In this document: positions 46,174-55,991 of the stretch, piece by piece
How positions within the stretch are numbered: position 1 is the first letter of the stretch
Layout: the number at the start of each line of letters is the position of its first letter
Source: Rhodobacteraceae bacterium SB2
GTDB taxonomy: Bacteria > Pseudomonadota > Alphaproteobacteria > Rhodobacterales > Rhodobacteraceae
Direction: 5' to 3'
Length of the DNA: 64,000 bases
NCBI GenBank assembly: GCA_001642945.1
Contig: LGRT01000010.1
Location: 1 to 64,000 of the forward strand
Notes under the pieces: generated by a model
What the model saw: the letters and a program-made list of their open reading frames with translations, nothing else
What the model was told of the DNA's origin: nothing
The model's database searches: none
Translations under genes and position numbers: made by a program

Positions 46174-47328
46174 TTAGAAAAACATATTTATGGTGAGGGA
46201 AATCACATCATCATCGGCAATGCCCGAGAAAGCCAAACCGCTTTTTTTGGCGTCATAGAATTGGCTGCGCAGTTCCAAACTGGACCAATCGTTCAGCCGC
46301 CGCGATGCTTCAAAAGCAATCAAAGATTGCTCTTGCTTTTGGTCCTGTGACATCAATGCCAAGAAGCTTGTATCTTTGGCATCATTCAAAACAAGGCGTA
46401 AGCCTGCACTGTAAAAGCGTTCGGCCGCTGCTTGTGGACGGGTGTCATATTGGCCCTCAGCGATAAGTCCAAGATCCCAGACCTGCCCGAAGGCGCCATA
46501 AAGCGTATATTCCAAACCGGCAACCGCGGTGTCGAAGCCTGCCCCCGATTGTGTTCCATGCAGGCTTTCCCATTTCAAAAGCGTTGGATCGCCGGTAAAT
46601 TGCGCTTCAAACCCGATTGTTTCCTGCAGTATGTAGGTCGCGTTCAGCGCGCTACTGTCTTGGGTTGGTGTTATAAGTGGCTCGCGGGCTGTGCCTTGGA
46701 AACCGCTAACTGCAAAATCCCAATCGCCCGAAAAGGTAGAAAACCGCGCCGCAATATCATCTGCCTCTTTGCCTTCAGAGCGTTCATAGAGGCTTGTGGT
46801 AACATTTAAGCCACTGCTTGGATGGCCGTTGCCGTCGTTGAATGTGCGCTCACGAAAACGCGAAATATACCATAATTGCAGATCACCGAAATCGAAATAG
46901 CCATCAAGCGACAGCGATGGGGCGCCTAATTTTGCCTCGCTCCCCTGATTTGCAGCCGCGTCGCTTTGGTTGATAACATCAACAACGTTTCTGCTTTCTG
47001 CTTTGCCCCAAAAGGTTTGGCGCTGCCCGATATAAAGATCAAAATTGCTAAAGGACCGGCGCAGATAGGCTTGGCGCGCCTCAACCAATCTACGACCCTT
47101 ATCATCGACATCTGCGCGCGCGATCAATTCAAGCTCTGCGCGATAGGCGTCAAAATCATGATACGCGTCGAGCTTTAATTCAACCGATTTACCATATTCA
47201 ATCGTTCCTTCAGCATGGCTTGGGAAATAGCTGACTTGGGGGGATATGGTCAGGTTGACTTCACCCGAGACGGCGGGCCCACAGGTCAGTAATATGGCTG
47301 TGGGCCAAGATAAACTAAGCGGCTTCAT
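46174..47328 (-). CDS. Outer membrane beta-barrel protein, unknown family
   Basis: A 384-residue secreted protein with an N-terminal signal (MKPLSLSWPTAILLTCGPAVSG) and alternating strands that end in ...VISLTINMFF, an aromatic C-terminus typical of outer membrane barrels. It has RQTFWGKAESRNVVDVINQSD, a plug-like motif seen in DUF1302-like barrels. It is tightly linked to a LolA-like gene (overlap of four bases) and an RND pump, so it is probably the outer-membrane part of that transport module. Confidence 0.7.
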   Translation of the reverse strand: MKPLSLSWPTAILLTCGPAVSGEVNLTISPQVSYFPSHAEGTIEYGKSVELKLDAYHDFDAYRAELELIARADVDDKGRRLVEARQAYLRRSFSNFDLYIGQRQTFWGKAESRNVVDVINQSDAAANQGSEAKLGAPSLSLDGYFDFGDLQLWYISRFRERTFNDGNGHPSSGLNVTTSLYERSEGKEADDIAARFSTFSGDWDFAVSGFQGTAREPLITPTQDSSALNATYILQETIGFEAQFTGDPTLLKWESLHGTQSGAGFDTAVAGLEYTLYGAFGQVWDLGLIAEGQYDTRPQAAAERFYSAGLRLVLNDAKDTSFLALMSQDQKQEQSLIAFEASRRLNDWSSLELRSQFYDAKKSGLAFSGIADDDVISLTINMFF

Positions 47329-48110
47329 TTGATACGTTTAAGCGCGTTTTTCTGAAAATCTTTTTCGGTCATGCCGGTTTGAAAGGCCCAGTCCGAAAAT
47401 TGTAATTGGGTTTTTTTGCCCGTCTGATGATTTTCCATACTCAGGGTATCTGCCCGCCAATATTTTCCGAGAAACTTATTATAATCTGCGTAGGAGAGTG
47501 TTTTTAATAGGCTGTTTTTCCGATCGTAAAATTCGATCTTTTGCAGCCGGTATTCTTTTTTATCGATCCATACCAATTGGCGGGAATAGCCGCTTTTCCG
47601 GTCAACCGGATCATATTCCACCAAAAAGCAATCGAGCCCATTTACCTTTTCATCGCGCAGATAATTATAGGTGTATTTCTCGATTTCTTGGCTCGAAATA
47701 TCCTCATAGGCAAATTCGCTGCCCATGAAAGGCCCAGCTTTGTTCGATGAGGCAATGCGTTTCACCCGCTTTAACGCAGGCAAAAACAGCCATTGATCAT
47801 CCGAGCCTGCCTTTTTTGTATGTGATAAAAAGGCGGTTCCGCGCACGTCCCCGGGCGAGTCAAATATAACCAGCGATAAATCGCCCTCGCTGGACCCTTC
47901 TAAAGTTCGGTTTCTGATCGCGCGTTGGGTGGATTGGCCATGTTGGTCAGATAGAACCATAACCATTGTAGAGGTTGAATCTTTGAAACCCGTGTCACGT
48001 TTGTCAAGTTCTGTGGCAATCTCCAATCCCTTTTCAGGAGAGGCGGCCGCGGTTGAGGGAAGGCTAAGGCCTGTTAGGCCTGCAATCAAGATCAGGGGTA
48101 AAAATTTCAT
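47325..48110 (-). CDS. LolA-like outer membrane lipoprotein-sorting family protein
   Basis: A 261-residue periplasmic protein. The ATG at 48110, behind AAGGAGAAAGAG, gives a normal signal peptide (MKFLPLILIAGLTGLSLPSTAAA). The mature part resembles the LolA-like fold used in lipid carriage: DSTSTMVMVLSDQHG, WLFLPALKRVKRIASSNK, GSEFAYEDISS and RQLVWIDKKEYRLQKIEFYD. It overlaps the barrel gene downstream by four bases and follows the RND pump by ten. Confidence 0.8.
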   Translation of the reverse strand: MKFLPLILIAGLTGLSLPSTAAASPEKGLEIATELDKRDTGFKDSTSTMVMVLSDQHGQSTQRAIRNRTLEGSSEGDLSLVIFDSPGDVRGTAFLSHTKKAGSDDQWLFLPALKRVKRIASSNKAGPFMGSEFAYEDISSQEIEKYTYNYLRDEKVNGLDCFLVEYDPVDRKSGYSRQLVWIDKKEYRLQKIEFYDRKNSLLKTLSYADYNKFLGKYWRADTLSMENHQTGKKTQLQFSDWAFQTGMTEKDFQKNALKRIK

Positions 48111-48120
48111 CTCTTTCTCC

Positions 48121-50469
48121 TTAAGATGTTGGCTGCATTGCCGGTGTTTCTGGGCCATCATTGGCTGCGTGCTCTGCAGCTTCTGAAGGTGTGTCTTTAT
48201 CTAAAGCAATCAACAGCGCCGGCAGTAAAGTCAAGTCTGCGATCAGCGCCATGATCAACGCGATGGCGGTGAGACTGGCCATATAGCTGTTTAAGCCAAA
48301 GCTGGATTGCGCCAGAATAAAAAAGCCCGCCGCTAAAATGATGGTCGTAACCAAAAGCGCGGTTCCAACCCCCGTAAACGCAAAGATAACCGCGTCTTTA
48401 GGTGAAAGCTTTTCATCGCGCCGCGCAATTTGATATTTGCTTAAAAAATGCACGCTATCATCGACCACAACGCCCAAAGCCATTCCCGCAACCACGGCAA
48501 CAGCCATGTTGACCTGCCCGACAAGTAAGCCCCAAAGGCCGAATGCAAGGCCCGCTGGTAAGAGATTTGGCACGAGGCTGATGACGCCGAGGCGCACGTT
48601 TTTAAGCGCAATCAAAATCACACCGCTGATCAGCAATACCGCAAAGAAAGTACCCGATAGCATGCTTTTGATATTGCGCTCGGCGATATAGGCAAACATC
48701 ACCGTGGGACCGACTGCATAGGTGTTGATGCCCAGATCATTGGCGAGGAAATCTTCAGCGCGTTGCAACCAGGCCCTGACTTCATTCGTGGTCATATCTT
48801 CAATTGTAATCACAATCTGCGTTGACGATTTATTGATGTCCAATTGGTTGTTCAAATCCAGCCCATAGGGCAGGGACAGTTCATATAGCAGCAAATATTG
48901 CGCGGCCAATTCGCGGCTTTCGGGTATTTTGTAAAAAGCCGGATCGCCGCCGTTTAGATCACGGTTCAAACGTTTGAACGTGTCAGAGATCGATTGCACG
49001 TGGGTAACGGGTTCTTCATTCATCGCCCAATCGGTAAAGGCTGCGATTTTCTTGATGAAATCGGGCGAGCTGATCCCGTTTGGTTCACCGGAACTTAGAT
49101 CAAACTGAATTTGATTGATGCCAGTTAAATTCTGTCCAATCCATTCCGAATCTTCTCGGAACTGGATTGATTCATCGAAATATTTCAAGAAGTCATCATT
49201 GATTTCATTCAAAGGGATCAAGGCTAATAATCCAAGTGACGCCGCGATGCTGAGCGTCATCACGGTTTTGTAGCGATCGGCAATGAATACGCCCAATTTG
49301 CCCATAACACCGTCGAGCTTCTCGATCGTGGCTTTGGGCTTTATTGTAACAAAACTGATCAAAATTGGCAGCAAGGTGACCGCGTAGATCCAAGCGGCAA
49401 TCACGCCAACCGCTGTGATATTTCCCAAATCGTGGAAGGGGGGCGAGTCTGAAAAGTTAAGAGACAGGAACCCTAAAGCAGTGGTTACACTGGTCAGGAA
49501 AATGGGTTTTCCGTTTACTTTCAAACTGTAGATGATGCTATCGCGTTGGTTATGGCCGGCGCGCATTCGGTTCATTAATGTAACCAAAAAGTGGATCGAA
49601 TCTGCCACCGCCAAGGTGGTGATGATGGTCGGCGCGCTTGCTGAGGGCGGCGTTAATCCAACCCCCATCCAGCCACCAATACCCATCGCAACCAGAATAC
49701 TTGGGACGATGATCACCAAAACCATTGCCGTGGCATAGAGCGAGCGGAGCAATATGTAAGACACCGCTAGAATGACCAAATACATCGCCGGGATCAGCGA
49801 GGCCATATCGTTCATCGAGGCTTCTAGAAACGCATTATTGAAGAAAATAATGCCCCCGGTACGGATTTTAACATCATGCTTTGCTTCGATTTCGGCAACT
49901 ATTTCACGCGCAACAACGGCAACTTCTGCCACTTCATCGGCGTTTTTGCCGGGCAATTGGATCGTAACGTTTACGGATGTGCTGCGATGCTGTGCATCGT
50001 GAATTTTACCCGCCAGCGTTGGCTCGGTTGAACTGATTTGATCAACGAGTTTCTGTTCATCAGCGCTCATATTCGCGGCGTCAAAATACAAATCTCTCAC
50101 GATCAGATCATCGCCCTCAACTTCGGTGTGCTGATAGTTCGAAAGGCTGTCAACGCGAATGGAATAGGGAATTTGCCATGACATATCCGTCAGCTCTTCA
50201 ATGGCGGCCAACACTTTGGGAGAGTTCGCTTTCCCCGATTGAGGATCAATCGCGAATTGAACGTTGTCAATTTTTGTATAGGTGCGTTGGAGTTTTTCAA
50301 AGGCTTCCAATTGGGGATTGGTTTCACCAAAAAAACTGCGGTAATCATTGTCAAAATACAGGTTTTTCGCCCCAAAAGTGCCAGCAAGCGTGAGGGTCAA
50401 CAAGGCAACCAGAACGATAAGCCGATTGTTTAGGAGGAACTCTCCATAGGATGTTTTTTGGGGTGCCAT
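48121..50469 (-). CDS. RND/MMPL family transporter
   Basis: A 782-residue inner membrane protein, starting at the ATG at 50469 (MAPQKTSYGEFLLNN) with AAGGTATATTC before it; the frame is open further upstream but that leader is atypical. Twelve helices in two halves with two large periplasmic loops. First half: LIPAMYLVILAVSYILL and PTIITTLAVADSIHFLVTLM; second: AVVAGMALGVVVDDSVHFL, matching MMPL proteins. It likely moves hydrophobic molecules such as lipids; not a tripartite drug pump, since no MFP is present. Confidence 0.85.
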   Translation of the reverse strand: MAPQKTSYGEFLLNNRLIVLVALLTLTLAGTFGAKNLYFDNDYRSFFGETNPQLEAFEKLQRTYTKIDNVQFAIDPQSGKANSPKVLAAIEELTDMSWQIPYSIRVDSLSNYQHTEVEGDDLIVRDLYFDAANMSADEQKLVDQISSTEPTLAGKIHDAQHRSTSVNVTIQLPGKNADEVAEVAVVAREIVAEIEAKHDVKIRTGGIIFFNNAFLEASMNDMASLIPAMYLVILAVSYILLRSLYATAMVLVIIVPSILVAMGIGGWMGVGLTPPSASAPTIITTLAVADSIHFLVTLMNRMRAGHNQRDSIIYSLKVNGKPIFLTSVTTALGFLSLNFSDSPPFHDLGNITAVGVIAAWIYAVTLLPILISFVTIKPKATIEKLDGVMGKLGVFIADRYKTVMTLSIAASLGLLALIPLNEINDDFLKYFDESIQFREDSEWIGQNLTGINQIQFDLSSGEPNGISSPDFIKKIAAFTDWAMNEEPVTHVQSISDTFKRLNRDLNGGDPAFYKIPESRELAAQYLLLYELSLPYGLDLNNQLDINKSSTQIVITIEDMTTNEVRAWLQRAEDFLANDLGINTYAVGPTVMFAYIAERNIKSMLSGTFFAVLLISGVILIALKNVRLGVISLVPNLLPAGLAFGLWGLLVGQVNMAVAVVAGMALGVVVDDSVHFLSKYQIARRDEKLSPKDAVIFAFTGVGTALLVTTIILAAGFFILAQSSFGLNSYMASLTAIALIMALIADLTLLPALLIALDKDTPSEAAEHAANDGPETPAMQPTS

Positions 50470-50654
50470 TTTGAATATACCTTTGAAATCGCAAGCAAGA
50501 TCACTGCAGGGTTTAATGTCATATCTATTGATGCAAGCACCATTTAAACCACTTGCAAAATGCAAGCTATCTGATTATAAAACGACCTGCAATGCTTTTA
50601 ATCTCATTGTCATACAATTTTACGAAAACGTAAGTTTTCAAGCGTGTTAAGGCC

Positions 50655-50999
50655 ATGAAGCGAAAAAACTGTTGTCCAATTGCACAAGCATTAGGCGTTT
50701 TAGGGGATAAATGGTCCTTAATCGTGTTGCGGGATGTAATCTTTGGCAAAAAGCGGCATTTTAATGACCTGCTCGCCTCTCCAGAAAAAATTTCGACCAA
50801 TATATTGTCAAATCGGTTGAAAACCCTGCAACAGGAAAGCCTGCTCTGTTGTTCTGTGGATTTAGAGAATAGACGGTCAAAAATTTATACACCTACAGAA
50901 AAAGCTCAAGATTTAGTGCCGGTTCTGGTCGAATTGTATAAATGGGGCGAAAAATACAATGATAGGGCCGATACGGCAGAAAATCCGCTGCAGGAATAG
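50655..50999 (+). CDS. HxlR family transcriptional regulator
   Basis: A 114-residue winged-helix regulator. HxlR landmarks: NCCPIAQALGVLGDKWSLIVLRDVIFG (the cysteine and GDKWS), FNDLLASPEKISTNILSNRLKTL and a wing with DLENRRSKIYTPTEKAQDL. It is divergent from the RND-LolA-barrel module; the about 185 bases between the starts probably contain a shared operator. The ligand or redox signal may be sensed by its cysteines (C6, C7). It also could serve the nitroreductase downstream. Confidence 0.88.
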   Translation: MKRKNCCPIAQALGVLGDKWSLIVLRDVIFGKKRHFNDLLASPEKISTNILSNRLKTLQQESLLCCSVDLENRRSKIYTPTEKAQDLVPVLVELYKWGEKYNDRADTAENPLQE

Positions 51000-51090
51000 C
51001 CTTTTTAAGCGTTCTGGCTGGGCTTTGGGCTTGGCAAAGACTGATATCGCGGCAACACTGATGCGGTGAAATTGCAAAAAAGATGACATT

Positions 51091-51762
51091 ATGACCTACC
51101 GCCCAATCCCGCTTCCAGACCGAAGCCTTTTGACGGCGCAAGAAGCCGAAGAGGCGTCGGCTACATATTTAGCGCAGATGCGCCGGCGGCATTCTGTACG
51201 GCATTTTGACACCGCCCCTATCTCAGACGTTTTACTGTCTAACGCGATTTCTGTTGCCGCATCTGCGCCCTCTGGTGCCAATCAACAACCTTGGCATTTC
51301 GTGATTGTCAAAAACCCGGCCATGAAAATGAAAATCCGCTTGGCCGCCGAAGCAGAAGAACAAAAATTCTATGCTGGAATGGCAGGAGATGCTTGGATTT
51401 CTGCCTTAGAACCGATTGGCACGCATTCTGTAAAAGCTCATTTATCCGAGGCCCCTGCGCTGATTGTTGTGTTCGCGCAGCGCTATGGGCTAACCGAAGA
51501 TGGCGCGCGTTTTAAGCATTATTATGTGACTGAGAGCGTTGGTATCGCAATTGGGTTTTTAATTTCAGCGCTGCACCAAAGTGGGTTGGTTTGTTTGGAG
51601 CATACTCCTAATCCAATGGCCTTTTTAAATCAGCTCTGTAATCGCCCGGCGAATGAAAAACCAATGATGATCTTACCGGTCGGCTATGCTGCAAAAAACG
51701 CTGAAATCCCTGCTGCCGCCAAGGTTAAAAAGCCCCTTGGTGAGGTGTTATCAGTTTTTTAA
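51091..51762 (+). CDS. Nitroreductase family flavoprotein
   Basis: A 223-residue FMN enzyme of the nitroreductase family. Features: RRRHSVRHFDTAPISDVLLSNAISVAASAPSGANQQPWHF (FMN-binding), then GIAIGFLISALHQSGLVCLEHTPN and LPVGYAAKNAEIP. It could reduce nitro compounds or quinones with NAD(P)H. It begins about 90 bases after the HxlR gene in the same direction and may share regulation. Confidence 0.88.
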   Translation: MTYRPIPLPDRSLLTAQEAEEASATYLAQMRRRHSVRHFDTAPISDVLLSNAISVAASAPSGANQQPWHFVIVKNPAMKMKIRLAAEAEEQKFYAGMAGDAWISALEPIGTHSVKAHLSEAPALIVVFAQRYGLTEDGARFKHYYVTESVGIAIGFLISALHQSGLVCLEHTPNPMAFLNQLCNRPANEKPMMILPVGYAAKNAEIPAAAKVKKPLGEVLSVF

Positions 51763-52428
51763 AATCGCAAACGCGAAATTTTACGTTAGGGCATTTTTAG
51801 CAGTGGCCAGTGCGCTCGGGCGCAGCGCCCCTTATGCTGACATTTGATTTTATTATCACGGATGGATGCTGTTTTAGGTGTTAGTCAATAAGTGCTGTCT
51901 TCGTACAGCCAGCGCAGCTTGTGCCGATTGTCTTCAAGCCTTGCGCTTAAAGGCCCCTTTTTACCAGCGCCGCTTCCTTAAACAAATTGCCAAATGCGCC
52001 GTATTCATTTGTGAAGCGATCAGTGAGCGGAGGGTTAGAATGCAGGTTACTCATCCATCTTCCACCTTTCAATGGGCGGCTTATCAAGCCGCTATTGCAC
52101 GACCAGCACCGCTTAAAACGCGCCGCATTTCAAAACAAAGCCGCGATGCGCAGAAAAAAACACCCGCTCGGATGGGAAATACGGATTGCCAACGCTCGGG
52201 CAAAAATTTTTCGATATCCTTAAATCAAAAGCTAACCAGCGAAACCTTCTAAGTTTTATAAAGCCAGATTGGGTGGCATGGCGCTGGAAAATTAGGGCGA
52301 ATTGCTACTGCATCCTTATGCTAAGTTTGAGACTTAAGCGCGTGATTTCGCTGGGTGAAGCTGGATTTTTGGTGGCTGGCATTCGGCGCTTTGGCTGATA
52401 TGCTGGCACTGGAGAAAGCACCCGGCGT
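51763..52428. other. Gap of about 665 bases, nothing convincing
   Basis: ORFs here (for example 51878-52252) have no family-like features and odd composition. A weak inverted sequence AAAATCGC-aaac-GCGAAATTTT stands just past the nitroreductase stop and could end its mRNA. No RNA gene or repeats recognised. Confidence 0.4.
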
Positions 52429-53067
52429 ATGAACTCAACCTTTGAAAACACACTCAGTCAGATCTATTGGAAGCGTTTTCAACAATTTGGGTCCACGCCA
52501 CAAGGCAGCTTTTGGGCGACAGAGGCGCGGCAAGCCCTTCGGTTTGAAATCATTCTGTGCGAAATTGACAAGCTGTCGGGGGCAGAGGGGTTTAGCTTGG
52601 CGGATATTGGCTGCGGCTATGGCGCCTTGGTTGATCATCTTCTCAAACGGCCTGCTAGCTTTGTTACATCGTATATTGGCTATGATATTTCAGATCAATT
52701 GATTGCGGCCTGTAAGCGCAGATTTGAACAAAGGTGGGCGAGCTTCATATGCAGCCCCGCGCCGCGTCAAGAACAAGACTTCTCCGTCATGTCCGGACCT
52801 TTTAATTTGGCCGCTACCCGCGATGTCGTGCTCTGGCAAAACTATGTGTTCGATGCTTTACAGGCCTGTTGGTCGCACACCCGGGTGGCAATGATTTTCA
52901 ATCTTCAAGTGGCCCCGAGCGCGCGAATTTCGCCGCAGAGCCATATTTATTATGCAAATTCAGATCAGGTTTTAGAGCATTGCGTGGCGCGGTTTGGCCC
53001 GACGAAAAGGCTTGTTCACCCTGATCTGCCGCAGGATGCAACTTTCGTGGTTTTAAAGCCGCTCTGA
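52429..53067 (+). CDS. Class I SAM-dependent methyltransferase
   Basis: A 212-residue methyltransferase with motif I LADIGCGYGALVDHLL and the following acidic YIGYDISDQLIAAC. The rest is not specific (GPFNLAATRDVVLWQNYVFDAL). Substrate unknown. It stands alone, with no obvious link to the genes on either side. Confidence 0.75.
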   Translation: MNSTFENTLSQIYWKRFQQFGSTPQGSFWATEARQALRFEIILCEIDKLSGAEGFSLADIGCGYGALVDHLLKRPASFVTSYIGYDISDQLIAACKRRFEQRWASFICSPAPRQEQDFSVMSGPFNLAATRDVVLWQNYVFDALQACWSHTRVAMIFNLQVAPSARISPQSHIYYANSDQVLEHCVARFGPTKRLVHPDLPQDATFVVLKPL

Positions 53068-53272
53068 TCCGAAATCTACCGCCAGTGCTTTGGGGCTGCG
53101 CGGCCATGATGCAGAGCAAATACCTGTCTTTTATACAGCGCTACGCAAATATTTACTGGCCGGTTTGCTTTTTGTTTTCGGGGCTGGGTTGGCTAAAGCG
53201 TGAAGAGATCAGCCGCAGGGTTTGTCTGATCACATTTTGCGGTAGGTTGCTGGAGACACCGCAGGGGGGGGG

Positions 53273-53575
53273 TTAGGCTTGACTGTGCTGGGCAAGGATT
53301 GCCCCCGAATAGGCGCGGCAGACATTTTCCTCATCATATCGCAGGCAGAGATGTTCAATCAATTCGATCATATTATGCGGCCCATTCACGTAATCCATAA
53401 ACGCATCCAACGAGGCCCATTGATTTACAATAACCAACTCGTCGTCTCGGGTGTGGACAATGCTATAGACGTCTAAACCGGCGACGCCGTCCTTGCGACT
53501 TTCTGTGATCAGCGCTGCAATTTCATCTATGGCGTCTTCTTTGGGTGTCACCGCGACGATGCTCATCATTTTCAT
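53273..53575 (-). CDS. Antibiotic biosynthesis monooxygenase (ABM) family protein
   Basis: A 100-residue small alpha-beta barrel protein. Typical features: MSIVAVTPKEDAIDEIAALI, DVYSIVHTRDDELVIVNQWASLDAFMDYV (ABM core with the W and a YSI strand). Family members include heme-degrading, quinol and unknown-function proteins; there is no heme-binding signature here. Likely a small stand-alone enzyme or a stress protein. Confidence 0.75.
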   Translation of the reverse strand: MKMMSIVAVTPKEDAIDEIAALITESRKDGVAGLDVYSIVHTRDDELVIVNQWASLDAFMDYVNGPHNMIELIEHLCLRYDEENVCRAYSGAILAQHSQA

Positions 53576-53888
53576 TTTATTGGTCCTTTGGGCTTTGTTC
53601 TGGGGTTGAATAAAGGCCTAATTTTTCCAGAAAAGACAATCAAGTTAAATTTCACGCTGGTGTGATTTGGGTCTATGAAGAATTATCGAGGGCTAGTGCT
53701 TTGCGCAAGCTGCGCAGTGTTTGCGCGGTAAGATAGAGCCTGCCAGGTTTATTGCGTTACCCTTGGCCTTGGTGATGAGGCCGGTTTTTGGTTGCAATTG
53801 CATGCAAACTGGAAGATGCAACATTCATTACCCTATGCTGCATCTGCCCTGTTAGATGCTGGAAGCACGGCCACTGAGTGAGAGCATC
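53576..53888. other. Gap, nothing recognised
   Basis: About 310 bases between divergent genes. No RNA, tRNA or coding remnant. It should hold promoters for the ABM gene and the CoA-binding protein. Confidence 0.35.
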
Positions 53889-54380
53889 ATGAACAGCAAA
53901 CACGCCTATTCTGATTCATTTCTGCGCAAGATTTTGGCGCGCAACAAGGTCATCGTTTCGGTAGGCGTCAGTCTTAACGCCATTCGCCCTAGCTATTTCG
54001 TGGCCCGTTATTTAAGCCGGCGTGGTTACACGATTATCCCGGTCAATCCTGGATATGAGGGCGAGCTGCTGTTTGGGCAACGGGTGTATGCGCGCATGGA
54101 TCAAATTGAGCAACCGATCGATATGGTACAGGTTTTTCGAAAATCGGATGCGGTGCCTGCCATTTATGAAGATGCGTTGGCCTGCTGGCCCGCGTTCAAA
54201 ACCATTTGGATGCAAATTGGCGTGGAACATGAAGCAACTGCTTGCAAAGCGCAGGCAAGCGGCATTGACGTGGTTCAGGATCTCTGCCCAAAAATGGAGC
54301 ACCAAAGGTTAAGCGGCGAATTGGGCAAATATGGCGTGAATACAGGGCTGGTGCGCGCGCGCTTGGCGGATGTGATCTAA
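53889..54380 (+). CDS. CoA-binding domain protein (YccU-like)
   Basis: A 163-residue protein of the CoA-binding (succinyl-CoA-synthetase-like) Rossmann family. It has NKVIVSVGVSLNAIRPSYFVARYLSRRGY and IPVNPGYEGELLFG; later MQIGVEHEATACKAQASGIDVVQDLCPKMEH. The ATG at 53889 is used rather than the longer open frame. Family function is poorly known; it binds CoA or a similar nucleotide. Confidence 0.85.
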   Translation: MNSKHAYSDSFLRKILARNKVIVSVGVSLNAIRPSYFVARYLSRRGYTIIPVNPGYEGELLFGQRVYARMDQIEQPIDMVQVFRKSDAVPAIYEDALACWPAFKTIWMQIGVEHEATACKAQASGIDVVQDLCPKMEHQRLSGELGKYGVNTGLVRARLADVI

Positions 54381-54590
54381 GCCTCAAAAGAACGGATGAG
54401 CGTCGTTTAGAAAGCGATGGCACGGTTAGAATGAGAAAACCGGGCTGCGCCTATTGCAGTGCGGCATTGGCCGCTCTGATCCGCCTGCGCAGGGCGCCGG
54501 CCGAGCGGAAGTGAAAAGGCGCAACTGGGGCTTGCTCTGGTTTTGGAACAATCGCAATATAGCATTGAAACAATTGCGGTAGCTGTGATG

Positions 54591-55991
54591 CCTTTACATG
54601 ATCCCAATATTCTGCTTCCCGCTGATCCTACGCGTCGCGCCATTGCCCGCGCGCTTTATGATGGCGTGCGTGATCTGCCGATCATTAGCCCGCACGGCCA
54701 TGTTGATCCCGCCTGGTTTGCAAAGAATGAACCTTTTAAAAATCCAACTGATCTTTTTGTAAGCCCGGATCATTATGTGCTGCGGATGCTGGTCTCGCAA
54801 GGTACTTCGCTGGCGGAGTTGGGGCTTGTCGATCAGGACGGGCATCAACACGCGGATAAGCGGGCGATTTGGCGCCGGTTTTGCGCCGGCTATCACTTGT
54901 TTCGCGCGACGCCAAGCCGCGTATGGTTAGAATATGCATTCGAAAAACTGTTCGACCTGACCGAACGCCCATCGGCTGAAAATGCCGATGCGCTTTATGA
55001 TGCAATTTCTCAGAAGCTGGCTGAGCCGGCGTTTTTGCCGCGGGCGTTGTTTGATCGCTTTAATATTGAGGTTTTGGCCACCACAGAGGATCCGCTGGAT
55101 GATCTGTCGTATCATCAGAGCATTCATAGCAGCGGTTGGACGGGCCGCGTTATCACCACCTACCGCCCCGATAATGTGATTGATCCAGAACATAAGGGAT
55201 TTGTCCAAAATGTAGAGCGTCTGGGCATTTTAACCGAATGTGACACCCGGAATTGGCAGGGATATTTGCAAGCCCATCGCCTGCGCCGCGCTTATTTCCG
55301 CGGTTTTGGGGCAACGGCAACCGATCATGGGCATCCGTCCGCGCGCACCGAAAATCTTTCTTGCCAGGATGCTGCAGATTTGTTTGATAAAGTTGTGCGG
55401 GGCCAGGCTTCATCGCAAGAGGCCGAGCGCTTCCGTGGGCAAATGCTGACGGAGATGGCGCGGATGAGCCTAGAAGATGGTATGGTGATGCAGTTGCACC
55501 CGGGATCATGGCGCAACCATTCTCCGACTGTTTTCAGCGCTTACGGGCGTGATAAAGGGTTTGATATTCCCAAACCAGCCGATTTTGTGGGGGGGCTAAA
55601 GCCTTTGCTGGATCGCTTTGGCCATGAAAAAAACTTCACGCTTATCCTTTTCACCTTGGATGAAACCACGCTGTCGCGCGAACTGGCGCCTTTGGCTGGG
55701 GCCTATCCATGCTTAAAATTGGGGCCGGCTTGGTGGTTTTATGACAGCCCGGAAGGAATGCGGCGCTATCGCGAATTGGTTACGGAAACGGCGGGGTTTT
55801 ACAACACGGTTGGATTTAACGATGATACCCGGGCTTTATGCACGATCCCGGCGCGCCATGATATGGCACGTCGGATCGATTGCGGTTTCCTAGCCGGCCT
55901 GGTTGCCACGCATATGCTGGAGGAAGACGAAGCGCATCAGGTGGCCTATGACCTGGCGTATTCTTTGGCCCAGAAAGCCTATCGTTTATGA
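54591..55991 (+). CDS. uxaC: Glucuronate isomerase
   Basis: A 466-residue enzyme of the UxaC family, which converts D-glucuronate or D-galacturonate to D-fructuronate or D-tagaturonate. It belongs to the amidohydrolase-like fold: early ISPHGHVDPAWF, then DPLDDLSYHQSI, MQLHPGSWRNHS and ending VGFNDDTRALCTIPARHDMARRIDCGFLAGLVATHML. The ATG at 54591 gives the usual length; the open frame starts 48 bases before. It overlaps the next gene by four bases (ATGA), so they form one operon. Confidence 0.94.
   Translation, partial: PLHDPNILLPADPTRRAIARALYDGVRDLPIISPHGHVDPAWFAKNEPFKNPTDLFVSPDHYVLRMLVSQGTSLAELGLVDQDGHQHADKRAIWRRFCAGYHLFRATPSRVWLEYAFEKLFDLTERPSAENADALYDAISQKLAEPAFLPRALFDRFNIEVLATTEDPLDDLSYHQSIHSSGWTGRVITTYRPDNVIDPEHKGFVQNVERLGILTECDTRNWQGYLQAHRLRRAYFRGFGATATDHGHPSARTENLSCQDAADLFDKVVRGQASSQEAERFRGQMLTEMARMSLEDGMVMQLHPGSWRNHSPTVFSAYGRDKGFDIPKPADFVGGLKPLLDRFGHEKNFTLILFTLDETTLSRELAPLAGAYPCLKLGPAWWFYDSPEGMRRYRELVTETAGFYNTVGFNDDTRALCTIPARHDMARRIDCGFLAGLVATHMLEEDEAHQVAYDLAYSLAQKAYRL

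Noticed and set aside
51878-52252. A 124-codon ORF between nitroreductase and methyltransferase
   Set aside because: No ribosome binding site, no family-like features, and overlapping ORFs of similar length in other frames.
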